DNA of 64,000 nucleotides from Phycisphaerales bacterium UBA7800 (GCA_002480565.1 DLCK01000041.1:1-64000), one strand, 5' to 3'; counted from the stretch's first letter, positions 18,088 through 27,048 are shown. Made by a program: numbers and translations. Notes: generated by a model not told the origin, from the letters alone.

Positions 18088-19269
18088 TCACAAACACGCC
18101 ACCGGCCAGCGCTCGGTGACGAAAGACCAGTTATTGTCCCTGATCGCGGTGCGGATGTCCAATAGGAACCGCTGGAAATGACGGAGATTATGCAGGGTCA
18201 CCAGAATCGGCCCCAACATCTCCTTGGCCATGAACATATGTCTGAGGTAGCTTCGACTATACCCCCGGGCACAACATGCACAATCACAACCCTCAACAAT
18301 CGGCCGAGGATCGTCAGCAAACTGAGCGTTTCGAAGCCGCATCTGGCCATTGGGGGTAAAGGCATTGGCATTGCGGGCGTTACGGGTCGGTAATACGCAG
18401 TCGAACATGTCCACCCCGGCCTGAACCGCAGTCAAAATGTCCCGTTCGTACCCTACGCCCATCAAATAGCGTGGTTTATCGGATGGCATCAGCGGGGCCG
18501 TGTACTCGACCACCCGCTTAAGCTGTTCAAATCCCTCGCCAACGGCAACCCCGCCAATGGCATAACCGGGTAAATCGTGGCTGCAGACTTCATCAACGCA
18601 CCATTTTCGCTGCTCCAGGTCAATCCCGCCCTGGATGATGCCAAATAGAGATTGCTCGGACTTGCGGGCGTGGGCTTTGACACATCGACCTAACCAGCGA
18701 TTGGATCGCTCGCAGGCGAGTTTAAGTCGCTTGAGATATTGCTCCTGTTCAATGGCATGACGGGTCAGGCCTGTGGACTGGTCAGCATCATCACGTTGGG
18801 CAGCAGGCGGGCAGTCGTCAAAGGCCATCATGATGTCCGCCCCCAACTCGTTTTGCACCTGCATGGATCGCTCAGGTGTCAGTTCAATCCGCGCGCCATT
18901 GAGATGACTTTTAAAGACCACCCCATCCTCGGTGATCTTGTTGGCATCCGAAAGGCTAAAGACCTGAAACCCGCCCGAGTCGGTGAGCATGGGCTTGTTC
19001 CATGTCGTCCATTTTTGCAGCCCCCCCATTTTGGCAACAAGCTCACTGCCAGGCCGAAGCATCAGGTGGTATGTATTACCCAGGATGATCTGCGCCCCAA
19101 GGTCGGAAAGGTCCTCGTGCAGAATGCCTTTAACAGCGCCCTGCGTCCCCACGGGCATAAACGCTGGTGTATCAAACGAACCATGAACAGTCGTCACCCG
19201 ACCCAAGCGCGCATGGGTGGATGGATCTTTAACCAAAAGCTCATATTTAAGTGCTGGTGAATCGGACAT
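18088..19269 (-). CDS. tgt: tRNA-guanine(34) transglycosylase (queuine tRNA-ribosyltransferase)
   Basis: About 393 residues. Tgt exchanges guanine 34 for preQ1 in tRNAs with GUN anticodons, the last committed base swap of queuosine synthesis. Visible signatures: LTDSGGFQVFSL with the catalytic/binding Asp, MMAFDDCPP, GGVAVGE (substrate loop), and MFDCVLPTRNARN with the nucleophile Asp. The C-terminal zinc site is CDCACC...H. The open frame runs to 19362, but the 31 extra codons come from a repeat-derived sequence (LLPNPYSLL). The family start aligns with ATG 19269, giving MSDSPALKYELL. No clear Shine-Dalgarno is present. First gene of the tgt-yajC-secDF block. Confidence 0.95.
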   Translation of the reverse strand: MSDSPALKYELLVKDPSTHARLGRVTTVHGSFDTPAFMPVGTQGAVKGILHEDLSDLGAQIILGNTYHLMLRPGSELVAKMGGLQKWTTWNKPMLTDSGGFQVFSLSDANKITEDGVVFKSHLNGARIELTPERSMQVQNELGADIMMAFDDCPPAAQRDDADQSTGLTRHAIEQEQYLKRLKLACERSNRWLGRCVKAHARKSEQSLFGIIQGGIDLEQRKWCVDEVCSHDLPGYAIGGVAVGEGFEQLKRVVEYTAPLMPSDKPRYLMGVGYERDILTAVQAGVDMFDCVLPTRNARNANAFTPNGQMRLRNAQFADDPRPIVEGCDCACCARGYSRSYLRHMFMAKEMLGPILVTLHNLRHFQRFLLDIRTAIRDNNWSFVTERWPVACL

Positions 19270-19281
19270 GTGAGAATGATA

Positions 19282-19469
19282 CAGGAGGGAGTAGGGATTA
19301 GGGAGCAGGCAATCGGAAAAAGACAGAAATCCGCAGTCGATGTCTGTCACACAACCAAGCATTCATCCCCTTATCAATGGAATCCCAACTCGATACAACA
19401 ATCCCATTTGATCAAAAAACACCTTGTTTATCAGTCTTTTCTACTCACTACTCACTATTGCCTGCTCCC
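19282..19469. repeat. Long-range inverted repeat, related to TAATCCC-type intergenic repeats
   Basis: Two 13-base arms (19301-19313, GGGAGCAGGCAAT, and 19457-19469, its exact complement) are separated by 143 bases. They are flanked by GTAGGGATTAGGG on one side and CTACTCACTACTCAC on the other. The sequence resembles the repeat at 46148-46251 and lies just upstream of tgt. It could be a decayed mobile repeat (MITE-like) or a simple dispersed intergenic repeat. Confidence 0.5.
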
Positions 19470-19496
19470 AGATCGCAAAATCCGCGCAAAAAAGAA

Positions 19497-19520
19497 CCCA
19501 CGTCGGGGGCACGACGTGGG
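19497..19520 (-). terminator. Rho-independent terminator after the basic secreted protein gene
   Basis: A 9-bp stem (CCCACGTCG 19497-19505 with 19512-19520) with a 6-base loop. On the minus strand TTCTTTTTT follows. It is about 100 bases past the stop at 19619. Confidence 0.7.
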
Positions 19521-19618
19521 CGGTCAGGAGAATGGAAACGGTTGCAGTATTTGGTCGAAGACTTCGTGGATTCAAGTCAACCCGTTGAACATTGACCGTG
19601 AATCTCGTTGTCCTCTGC

Positions 19619-20131
19619 TTAGTGATACCCAGTCTCGCAGGAGGTAGTTGCAGGAATCCAGATTTTTTTATAAAAACCTTCCCGCACCACAACCTTGACC
19701 AAAGTTCCGCAAGCTCTTCGACGGTATTCATAGACCGGTGCAACCCATACATAGTCATATCGACCTTGCTTGATTACCACGGTGGTGCGACGGGGTTGTT
19801 CAAACACACCATTGATCACGGATCGACCGAAGTGGTATAGCAGTGCATCGCCAACGTTCCAACGGTCACGATCTTTCTTGATGATGACGGAGCGATTGTC
19901 TTTGTGACGATTGTCATGACGGTCATACCTGTTGCGATCGCGTCGATTGTCATGCCGATCATCGTGGCGACTTCGGTTGGATCGACTGTTGTGGCTCCGA
20001 TCATTGTCGTGACGATAGGACTTGTCCTCACGTTGGCTGTCTCCTCGGGCAGCTGAAGCGGTGTTCACTGAGCCAAACGCAAGGCCGGCAAGTAAAACGG
20101 CGGTCATTGTGAATAAGTGATTCTTTCGCAT
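19619..20131 (-). CDS. Small secreted Arg/Asp/His-rich protein of unknown function
   Basis: About 170 residues. The start ATG 20131 follows AAAGGAA at a good distance and yields a signal peptide (MRKNHLFTMTAVLLAGLAFG, cleavage near TASA-A). The open frame upstream to 20302 has no start signal. Residues ~30-80 are low-complexity, dominated by Arg, Asp, His, Asn and Ser (RHDDRHDNRRDRNRYDRHDN). The C-terminal ~85 residues look folded (DRWNVGDALLYHFGRSVI; VWVAPVYEYRRRACGTLVKV). The His/Asp content could bind metal or polyanions, but no family was recognised. It has its own terminator. Confidence 0.65.
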   Translation of the reverse strand: MRKNHLFTMTAVLLAGLAFGSVNTASAARGDSQREDKSYRHDNDRSHNSRSNRSRHDDRHDNRRDRNRYDRHDNRHKDNRSVIIKKDRDRWNVGDALLYHFGRSVINGVFEQPRRTTVVIKQGRYDYVWVAPVYEYRRRACGTLVKVVVREGFYKKIWIPATTSCETGYH

Positions 20132-20371
20132 GGCGAGTTCCTTTCGACCTGCGGGCAGCAGGTTCAATTTTTTAAGTTGGGGTTTGTGATATTCAGTTTT
20201 CAAACAGTCTGTCGCGACACATGACGTGTTCACCCCTATGGTTTTTTCTACGGGTTTTGACTTGCCAATGCCTGCATTGCCACCCGCCAAGCCGCGCATC
20301 AAACTGCGATTAAGATTTTTTTGGATACCTGTATCCCCCTGTCAGCAACCTTGAAAATCATCCTCTCCCAA
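20132..20371. other. Intergenic stretch upstream of the basic secreted protein
   Basis: The gap between 20131 and 20680 holds no convincing gene. Its first part presumably carries the minus-strand promoter of the basic protein, though no clear -35/-10 pair was identified. The nested inverted repeat at 20372-20472 is listed separately. The part from 20473 to 20679 is AT-rich and should contain the plus-strand promoter. Confidence 0.35.
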
Positions 20372-20472
20372 CCCAAGCCGCCAGATAAGTGACCCAGGAA
20401 CGAATCTGACGGGTTTCCCGTCTATGTATTTTGATACCCGACAGATTCACTGCGTTCATCTGGCGGCTTGGG
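20372..20472. repeat. Nested long hairpin (inverted repeat within inverted repeat)
   Basis: Outer arms are a perfect 15-base pair, CCCAAGCCGCCAGAT (20372-20386) with 20458-20472. Inner arms GAATCTGACGGGT (20402-20414) and 20436-20448 match at 12 of 13. Together they could fold about 100 bases into one long interrupted stem. The core CCGCCAGAT recurs in the terminator at 22345-22380. It may be a bidirectional terminator, a structured RNA or a MITE. Confidence 0.6.
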
Positions 20473-20679
20473 ATCACAACAAACCTCAAACCAAGGGGGG
20501 ATACAGCATTTTTAAAAAACTTTTTCGACATTTACAAACAACTGATATAAATAGATATACAGCCCATAAAACCTTCCAAAATCATCTCGTAAAAAGCCAA
20601 TTCTGCAACAAAAGCCTGCAATGCGCGTTTAATGAGTAGAGACCTCATGTTTTTTCAAATCAAACCACAGGAGTTTGTG

Positions 20680-20829
20680 ATGCGACTTTCCAAAATTGCT
20701 GCCCTATTGAGTCTGACCGCCGCCCTGCTGATGCCACTGGTATTCACAAGTACCACCAAGGCAGAGTCCGGCTGTCATCGTGGCGGGACCACGGCCCCAA
20801 GTACCGAAAACCCACCGTCCACCCGTTGA
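20680..20829 (+). CDS. Tiny putative secreted peptide (49 aa)
   Basis: The ATG at 20680 follows a strong CAGGAG with 6-7 bases spacing, better than any other start nearby. Residues 1-28 form a clear signal peptide (MRLSKIAALLSLTAALLMPL, then TTKA-E). Only about 20 residues remain after cleavage, rich in Gly, Thr, Ser and Pro, with one Cys. It ends 104 bases before the next gene and is probably co-transcribed with it. Alternatively it is the start of a longer secreted protein broken by a frameshift, because a Pro/Arg-rich open frame overlaps its 3' end. Function unknown. Confidence 0.5.
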   Translation: MRLSKIAALLSLTAALLMPLVFTSTTKAESGCHRGGTTAPSTENPPSTR

Positions 20830-20932
20830 CCCCCGCAAGCCCCGCCCCCGCAAGCTTCCTGCATTCCCATCGGAAGTTTCCCTTAATGGAATCGGACTTG
20901 AACACGGATGTGACACTCAGGTGGAAATAGCC

Positions 20933-22303
20933 ATGAACCACGAAAACGAACAATCAAAGCCAGACTTCTTCGAGCGGATGCTCGATGGCGTGGATATGCA
21001 GCAAATCCCCGCCCCCCGGAACCCCCGGAAGTCCAATGCCGGACGCCCCCGTCGGATGCTGCGGCGTGTGGATGACTCGGTGAAAGATATCCGAGCCAAC
21101 GTCAAGGATGCAGCCAGTGCGGTTGCCACGTGGGTTGCCAGTGTGGTCAATCACGATGCCGACCAACCACAGCTCAATGAGATTCTCGATCAATGCCTCC
21201 GCCCAGGCCCGCAATTGGATCAGATCAATTACACTGCTCTTGCACAGCATATTAATCAGTCCATGCACACGGACCTTTCGCCTCGTCGTGTGCAGACTGC
21301 CATTGACCATTTGCGAGCCAAGCGACAGACGACCACTATGACGCAGCCCAAACCCAAACTCCAGGACCAACTCTCTGCCCTGCATCTGGATTTGCAGGCC
21401 AATCATCAACAGCTTCTGGACACCACCGGCAAGGAGCAGGACACCCTCTATCGACGCATCGGCACGGAGATCCTTGCTATCGTCCGTGTCGCTGCTGGAC
21501 GCCTGATTGAAAACGACTTTGGTGAAGGCATCGCAGAGGACATCGACATTGATGAAGTCGAATCACGGTTCCTGGATTTCGTCCGCGATTCGGTTCAAGA
21601 CCATCAAGGCAACACACTCACCCGTGACCTGCACAAATTACTCGTCGACCTGTGTGACTATGACGGTTCGGCAACCTGCGATATGCGACTGGTCGTCAAC
21701 GGCTCACGCGTGGTCTGCGATCTGCAAGGCCCCGACTCCCTGGCAGGTGTGATGGCCCAGCTTAATGTCCTCGTCGCAGGTCGCCATGTCCTAGACAGTG
21801 AACTCTACGTCGCGGAACTACACCGCTTAGCAGAGTCCGCCTATACCCTTAAGGATGATGAAGCAACGGCGACTTATCTCAATTGGGTCAAACGTCAGGA
21901 GTCCGACCGCCGCGTACCATCGCCGGTGCGCGTGTGCAGTTACTGCTTAAACAACATGGCAACGCATGTCTATGACCGCATCTTCACCGGCGAATTAGCT
22001 GACAGTAACAAATGGTTACCCAAAGCAGACGAAGCGCTCACGCGAACCCGTCAACGCGACAGCGGTTTTGACTTGATTCCCGTCACCGAACTGGTTGGCT
22101 TGGTTGCGCATGCACAAATCAATGACGATCCAACCATCGTTCGCGAATACCTCACGCATATGGGTGAGAACAAAACCATCGACCTGCTCATCAAGCTCAT
22201 CCGTTTTGATAACTGCCAACCGTTGGTGGCTTCAGCACGTGAACATGCCTTGGCGGTCTACCCACAGATCAACCAACACATCACGCCATCGCTGGATGAT
22301 TGA
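20933..22303 (+). CDS. Hypothetical protein, mostly helical, unknown function
   Basis: 456 residues from ATG 20933, preceded by AGGTGG at 20919-20924. The frame is open from 20780, but the extra 51 codons are Pro/Arg-rich and unlikely to be translated as part of it. It has no signal peptide or TM helix and would be cytoplasmic. A basic N-terminal patch (GRPRRMLRRVDD) precedes helical segments, a Gln-rich linker (~res 150-165), and a C-terminal half with SYC and many acidic/helical stretches. Nothing conserved enough to name. It ends at a strong terminator, so it closes the transcript that begins with the small secreted peptide. Confidence 0.7.
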   Translation: MNHENEQSKPDFFERMLDGVDMQQIPAPRNPRKSNAGRPRRMLRRVDDSVKDIRANVKDAASAVATWVASVVNHDADQPQLNEILDQCLRPGPQLDQINYTALAQHINQSMHTDLSPRRVQTAIDHLRAKRQTTTMTQPKPKLQDQLSALHLDLQANHQQLLDTTGKEQDTLYRRIGTEILAIVRVAAGRLIENDFGEGIAEDIDIDEVESRFLDFVRDSVQDHQGNTLTRDLHKLLVDLCDYDGSATCDMRLVVNGSRVVCDLQGPDSLAGVMAQLNVLVAGRHVLDSELYVAELHRLAESAYTLKDDEATATYLNWVKRQESDRRVPSPVRVCSYCLNNMATHVYDRIFTGELADSNKWLPKADEALTRTRQRDSGFDLIPVTELVGLVAHAQINDDPTIVREYLTHMGENKTIDLLIKLIRFDNCQPLVASAREHALAVYPQINQHITPSLDD

Positions 22304-22344
22304 TAGTCGCATTGTTGATCACCTTTATCTGATTCATAAAACTC

Positions 22345-22380
22345 AAACCGCCAGATGATCCCAAAAGCATCTGGCGGTTT
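22345..22380 (+). terminator. Rho-independent terminator
   Basis: A perfect 13-bp stem (AAACCGCCAGATG with its complement, 22345-22357 and 22368-22380) and 10-base loop, followed by GTGTTTATTT. It is 42 bases after the stop at 22303. Its stem contains CCGCCAGAT, also found in the arms of the hairpin at 20372-20472. Confidence 0.8.
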
Positions 22381-22540
22381 GTGTTTATTTCACACACGTT
22401 ACAGCCCTCATAAACCAATCTTTAATCGAAAATATCGAGCATTATTCAAGCATTCAATTCGCTTTTGCTTTGCGGCATGATCCAACTAGGGCATCCACAA
22501 CATGTGTGACCGCTTTACCTCATACCTCAAGGACTGGATC

Positions 22541-23569
22541 ATGAAATTGTCTTTCAAAAAAATCGCTGTAACACTGGGCCTTACTATCGCAATGAGCCTC
22601 GGTGCCCAATCATCACAAGCTGCTGACATCAACCCGTTTAATTTCAATGTCTACTCGCTTTCAGACATCGGCTCTACGACCACTGGATATGGCTCGGACT
22701 ATCAGGGCATCGCAGGTGCTGCTGGCAGTGCCTACTTCACAAACTTCTCACTCAATGACCTGAATCAAAGTCACATCGTCACCGGTTTTTCACTGGTCAC
22801 CGGTGGTGACGCTGCCATTGCCGGCTCGATTAATAACGGTGGCATTGAAGCAGGTGGTGATGTCTATATCAACAACGCCTCCGTCTTTGGCAATGTCAAT
22901 GCAGGTGGCAGTCTCAACGGCCCCGGTGGCACCGTCTATGGCAATGCGACACTCGGTGGCAGCGACAACACCACAAGCTCAGTCACCGTCACAGGCTCGG
23001 TCAGCGAAGGTGCAAGCTTCACCAGTTCACTGAACTTCGCAGGTATCAACAGCTTCCTCACCAGCTACTCAGCAAACATCAACGGCCAGGCCGACACCGG
23101 TAGCTATACCAACAGCTATGGGGAACTGATCATTAACGCAGCCTCAGGGGACAACTACATCACCATCGACGGCAGCACCCTCAACAGCGCCTGGGGCGTC
23201 ACCATCAACGGTGCAGCCGACAGCGTCGTCTACATCAATGTCGATGGGACAGTCGTCAGTCTGGACTCAACGAACTGGGTTTACAATGGACTGGACAGCG
23301 GCGATGTCCTGCTGAACTTTGGTGATGCCACAACCCTGGCTTTGACCGGTGGCAATACCGTCAACATGCTCGCCCCCTTGGCGGACACCAACTTTGCATA
23401 CGGCCTGGTCACCGGCAACCTCATCGTCGGGAATCTCACCGGTGGTGGTCAAGTCAACCTTGGTGGCTTTGAACACAATGTCGTGCCTGAACCAACATCT
23501 GCAATGGTCCTTCTGGGGTCAGTCATGGCTTTGACAGTAAGACGTTCACGCCGTCGCCGTATCGTCTGA
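22541..23569 (+). CDS. Choice-of-anchor A family protein with PEP-CTERM sorting signal
   Basis: 342 residues from ATG 22541 (AAGGA at 22529-22533). The signal peptide ends QSSQAA-D. The body is rich in Gly, Asn, Ser and Thr and resembles the choice-of-anchor A domain (SLSDIGSTTTGYGSDYQG; repeated GGD..I.. strands), a beta-helix-like surface domain. The C-terminus has VPEPTSAMVLLGSVMALTV then RRSRRRR. This is a PEP-CTERM tripartite signal processed by exosortase and used for surface or extracellular matrix proteins. No exosortase gene is in the window. The 3' end overlaps the convergent histidine kinase gene by 24 bases. Confidence 0.9.
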   Translation: MKLSFKKIAVTLGLTIAMSLGAQSSQAADINPFNFNVYSLSDIGSTTTGYGSDYQGIAGAAGSAYFTNFSLNDLNQSHIVTGFSLVTGGDAAIAGSINNGGIEAGGDVYINNASVFGNVNAGGSLNGPGGTVYGNATLGGSDNTTSSVTVTGSVSEGASFTSSLNFAGINSFLTSYSANINGQADTGSYTNSYGELIINAASGDNYITIDGSTLNSAWGVTINGAADSVVYINVDGTVVSLDSTNWVYNGLDSGDVLLNFGDATTLALTGGNTVNMLAPLADTNFAYGLVTGNLIVGNLTGGGQVNLGGFEHNVVPEPTSAMVLLGSVMALTVRRSRRRRIV

Positions 23570-25666
23570 TGATGTGAGAAGTTGATCATCATCCTCAACG
23601 TCATCATCAACCAATGGCAGACTGATCGTGAATGTGGAGCCACGGCCAAGTTCGGATTGTACTTCGAGTTTACCTTGATGCTTCTCAACAACACTGCTGT
23701 AGGCCAAAGCTAAACCTTGCCCGGCTCCCTGACCCACAGGTCGCGTGGTGAAGAACGGATCAAAGATCCGATCCCGAATAGCCGGATCAATCCCCACACC
23801 GTTGTCGCTGATTAAAATCTGCACGCAATCATCACCCATCTGTGAAGTGATGGTGATCAGACCTTCGTGCAGGGATTGCGTTTTCTGAAGGTCCGCAACG
23901 GCCTGTGCGGCATTGACAATGATATTGAATAACGCCTGATTGATATCACTGGGAAAGGCAGGAATCTCCGGGAGATTTTCATCTAACTGAGTCTGAATCT
24001 TTGCTGCATATTTCCAAGTGTTACGAGCAACCATCAGTGCATTTGTCACCGCATTATTCATGTCATAAGCGATTTTGTCTGTTCGAGCTGGTTGAGCGAA
24101 TTGCCGCATCGAGCCGACAATTTCCGACACCTTATGAATGCCCTCAATCGTCTGGTCGATAGCCTGAGGAATTTCTTCCCATAAAAATTCCGCATCAAGC
24201 TCTTGGATTGCTGAATCAATTGCCTGAATATATGGCATCATTTGAGTCGCATGACGTGCTTCACAAATAAGCTTGCAGTTCAAATCGTTGATCTTCATCA
24301 ATGAGGTAAAAGCACCTTTGAGAAATTGACTATTGTCACTGACAAACTGGCTTGGCGAGTTGATTTCATGAGCAATACCGGCTGCAAGTTGCCCGACAGA
24401 TTCAAGCTTATGTGCCTGCATTAGTTTCTGATGAAGCCGCTGACTCTCCTGCTGAGCCAACTCTCGCTGCTCAATGTGATGGTGCAATTCTTCTTGCGTT
24501 TTTTGCTGAAGTTCAACTTGAGCACGAACCTGCTTATGAATCAGCAAACCTATTAGAAAAAATGCTCCCCAACATGTACTTAAAATGACAGATATCTGTA
24601 TAAAATTCTTTTTCCCAACGGCCTCAAAATTTACCCATATCCTGTTGGCTGCACGCTGCGTCTGTAAAGCAATCTGTGTTTGAAGGATCAGCAGTTCATT
24701 AAAACATACTTGAATATTGTTGATATTCTCACGACGCTCATTATCCAGAGACACACGTTGGTAACAATGATCCAGAAAACTTCCATGGGCATAATCGATT
24801 GCCTGCAATTCTGCATTGGATGGAATCGTTTTTCCAAAAAGGTGCTTCTCAATGACTATCAATTCCTGAAAGTATTCATCCTTCCATTGCTGATGCTCTG
24901 CACATGAAACCTCGCTGCGCATTCGGTTAAGTAACGCAGCAATCTTGTTATCTTTCAAATCTGCAATTTGTGCCAAGTCATCAGTACGATGCAATTGATC
25001 GATATACCTGCTCAATTGACCAAACTCAGTATCCATCCCTTTGAGCACAATCACATCACGCATTTGATCAACCAGAACGCGCACTTCCTCTTGTGACTTG
25101 TCTTGGTAATGATCAAGGTATTGGCGAATCATCCTCGCACGTTCAAGACGATGCATCCCATGGTGCATGCTGACAATATCACGCATCCGACGGGTACTTG
25201 CGAGTATTTGCTTGTACTGTTCATCACTGGCAAGATTCAACTCCTGCAACTGAATATGTGTGGATACCATACACTGACGCAAATCCAAAAGAGTCAAAAT
25301 CGTCTTATCGAGCTTCTGCTGTTGAACGTCTGAATCCTGATGTTGTATTTTGGCCATCTCAATCGAAACAGCAATCAGATTGTCGGACCATTGAGCCGTT
25401 TCAGATGGAACCTGTGAAACAGGCATCAGTGATATCTGACGTAAATCCCGCTGTGCGTCAGATAACGTAATATTGAAATTGGAAAAAACTCGGGTGTATT
25501 GATCCTGATAACTTTGCATCTGTCCCTTGGCAAGATGCATCTGATAAAGATACCAGACGAATGACAGCAAGGTAATCAAACCAATGACAAAACCCAACAT
25601 AACCAATCGGCGAACCAATCGTGTCGTTCGACGCCCGGTAGCATGATGAACAAAGACATTATTCAC
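23546..25666 (-). CDS. Membrane sensor histidine kinase with large helical periplasmic domain
   Basis: 706 residues from GTG 25666, chosen because GGAGGTG lies 4-6 bases upstream; the start overlaps the stop of the upstream binding-protein gene by 8 bases (translational coupling). TM1 is near residues 20-42, then ~320 helical residues outside (DAHL-like all-helical sensor, inferred), TM2 (~360-380, ISVILSTCWGAFFLIGLLI), and a coiled linker. HisKA has phospho-acceptor His433 in GIAHEINSPSQ. HATPase_c motifs: N box INQALFNIIVNAAQAV, G1 ISDNGVGIDP, F box DPFFTT, G2 GQGLALAYS. No receiver domain or response regulator gene is adjacent. It probably senses the ligand-loaded product of the preceding gene. 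Confidence 0.9.
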   Translation of the reverse strand: MNNVFVHHATGRRTTRLVRRLVMLGFVIGLITLLSFVWYLYQMHLAKGQMQSYQDQYTRVFSNFNITLSDAQRDLRQISLMPVSQVPSETAQWSDNLIAVSIEMAKIQHQDSDVQQQKLDKTILTLLDLRQCMVSTHIQLQELNLASDEQYKQILASTRRMRDIVSMHHGMHRLERARMIRQYLDHYQDKSQEEVRVLVDQMRDVIVLKGMDTEFGQLSRYIDQLHRTDDLAQIADLKDNKIAALLNRMRSEVSCAEHQQWKDEYFQELIVIEKHLFGKTIPSNAELQAIDYAHGSFLDHCYQRVSLDNERRENINNIQVCFNELLILQTQIALQTQRAANRIWVNFEAVGKKNFIQISVILSTCWGAFFLIGLLIHKQVRAQVELQQKTQEELHHHIEQRELAQQESQRLHQKLMQAHKLESVGQLAAGIAHEINSPSQFVSDNSQFLKGAFTSLMKINDLNCKLICEARHATQMMPYIQAIDSAIQELDAEFLWEEIPQAIDQTIEGIHKVSEIVGSMRQFAQPARTDKIAYDMNNAVTNALMVARNTWKYAAKIQTQLDENLPEIPAFPSDINQALFNIIVNAAQAVADLQKTQSLHEGLITITSQMGDDCVQILISDNGVGIDPAIRDRIFDPFFTTRPVGQGAGQGLALAYSSVVEKHQGKLEVQSELGRGSTFTISLPLVDDDVEDDDQLLTSSDDTATA

Positions 25667-26927
25667 CTGCACCTCCAAGACGTACAGGTTCAACTCGATC
25701 ACGTAATTGGGACCAGTCCAAAGGCAAGGCCTTCTGTTGACGAATAACTGTCGGCCAAACACGATCCGAAGCCTGGTGATCCATTTGAGAAAAACTCATC
25801 TGTTCATCCAGACCAATATCAAACGTACCCAACTGCCCCAGGGCAACAATAATATTTTCGCGTGTAACCGAACCCTCAATACGATCCAGAGCATGGCTGA
25901 ATATCACCGTGGCAATGTAGCCTTCCAATGAACCAAAATTAAGCGATGCGTCAGGCGCGTATTGCAACATGGCTTTACGATATGCGTTCACCACAGGCAA
26001 ATCGGCCATCGGATGCGGAACCACCTGTGTGATGATCACACCTTCGCCGAATGCTCCCAGCGCTTTGATCAATGGCTCGGTACCCACGAAAGACACATTG
26101 AGAAAAACTGGATTAATCCCGCTTTCTCGCACCAATCGAATAAACTTTGCACAAGGCGCGTAAGCACCAACCATGATGATGGCCTTGGGGACGTGATCGG
26201 CAAGCAGAATTCTCGATACAGCATCTTCAACACAAAGGCTGTTGCGATCATAGCGTTCATGAATCACACGATCCGTTTCGGTTAAGCCTTCGGATCGAAG
26301 GGCATCCATTGCACCGCTGTAGCCTGCATCACCATACGAATCACGTTGCGTAAAAATCGCAATATTCGTAGGGGCCATTCCACCCTGTTGAACCAGCCCA
26401 TGAACCATGGCAGCTGTCTCTTGTGCGTAACTGGCACGATAATTGAAAACCTGCCGATCAGGTGGTGTTCGACGCAACACACCCGCGCCGGTGTAAGCAC
26501 CGAAAAAGCAAACATTCTGCTGTTTAGCAATCGGTAAAGCAACGACTGATGTGGGGGTACCAACATTCCCAATAATGGCAGTCACCTGTTTATCGTTGAT
26601 GAGCTCGCGCATATTGGGGATCGTCCGTGCCGGTTCATATCCGTCATCAAGTGCAACTAATTCAAACTGTCGATTACTTTTTTCAGAAGCCTGCTTCAAC
26701 GCTACTTCCACACCCTGCCTGACATTGATCCCCAAGTCTGCAGCAGGTCCGGATAATGCTGTGGACATCCCGATTTTTACAATTTGTCCTTGAGCTACGA
26801 TATCGGACTCTTGTGCGTGTAACCTTGCGATGGGCATAACAAATATCAAGCCAAGCAATACCAGTTTCAGATGGCTAATGCAGCGGCATTGACATGATGC
26901 AATATGTCGTATCAATAAATAACGCAC
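25659..26927 (-). CDS. Periplasmic ligand-binding protein, branched-chain amino acid ABC type (Peripla_BP_6)
   Basis: 422 residues from a GTG start with AGGGA six bases upstream. The N-terminus has a basic region, then hydrophobic LKLVLLGLIFVMPIA and cleavage near LHAQ-E. Hallmarks of LivJ-like type I binding proteins: VKIGMSTALSGPAADLG, ELVALDDGYEPAR and AIIGNVGTPTSVVALPI. No ABC permease or ATPase genes are nearby. Instead the stop overlaps the start of a membrane histidine kinase, which suggests a sensory rather than transport role, like LuxP-LuxQ or TorT-TorS pairs (known precedent; inference here). Confidence 0.88.
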   Translation of the reverse strand: MRYLLIRHIASCQCRCISHLKLVLLGLIFVMPIARLHAQESDIVAQGQIVKIGMSTALSGPAADLGINVRQGVEVALKQASEKSNRQFELVALDDGYEPARTIPNMRELINDKQVTAIIGNVGTPTSVVALPIAKQQNVCFFGAYTGAGVLRRTPPDRQVFNYRASYAQETAAMVHGLVQQGGMAPTNIAIFTQRDSYGDAGYSGAMDALRSEGLTETDRVIHERYDRNSLCVEDAVSRILLADHVPKAIIMVGAYAPCAKFIRLVRESGINPVFLNVSFVGTEPLIKALGAFGEGVIITQVVPHPMADLPVVNAYRKAMLQYAPDASLNFGSLEGYIATVIFSHALDRIEGSVTRENIIVALGQLGTFDIGLDEQMSFSQMDHQASDRVWPTVIRQQKALPLDWSQLRDRVEPVRLGGAGE

Positions 26928-27023
26928 AAAATATCCCTATCATCGGCCCCTGATCCTATCATTCGGAGTTATCTCCAGATGACTTGATGTGAATCTGGAA
27001 GAATCAAATCTGAAATAAAACAA

Positions 27024-27048
27024 CCGCAGGACATCGAGTGACCTGCGG
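27024..27048 (-). terminator. Rho-independent terminator after the GH gene
   Basis: CCGCAGG pairs with CCTGCGG around an 11-base loop that itself has CA/TG pairing. On the minus strand it is followed by TTGTTTTATTT. It lies 63 bases after the stop at 27111 and closes the second regulator/pseudopilin module. Confidence 0.65.

Noticed and set aside
18088..19362. Longer tgt model starting at 19362
   Set aside because: The extra N-terminus comes from the intergenic repeat and is not in the Tgt family; ATG 19269 fits the family.
19894..20020. Possible tandem repeat or CRISPR-like array in the Arg/Asp/His-rich region
   Set aside because: The periodicity comes from codons of a low-complexity protein; there are no regular spacers.
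20780..20932. Pro/Arg-rich N-terminal extension of the 456-residue protein
   Set aside because: No start signal, overlaps the small secreted peptide, while ATG 20933 has a ribosome site. A frameshift joining both cannot be fully excluded.
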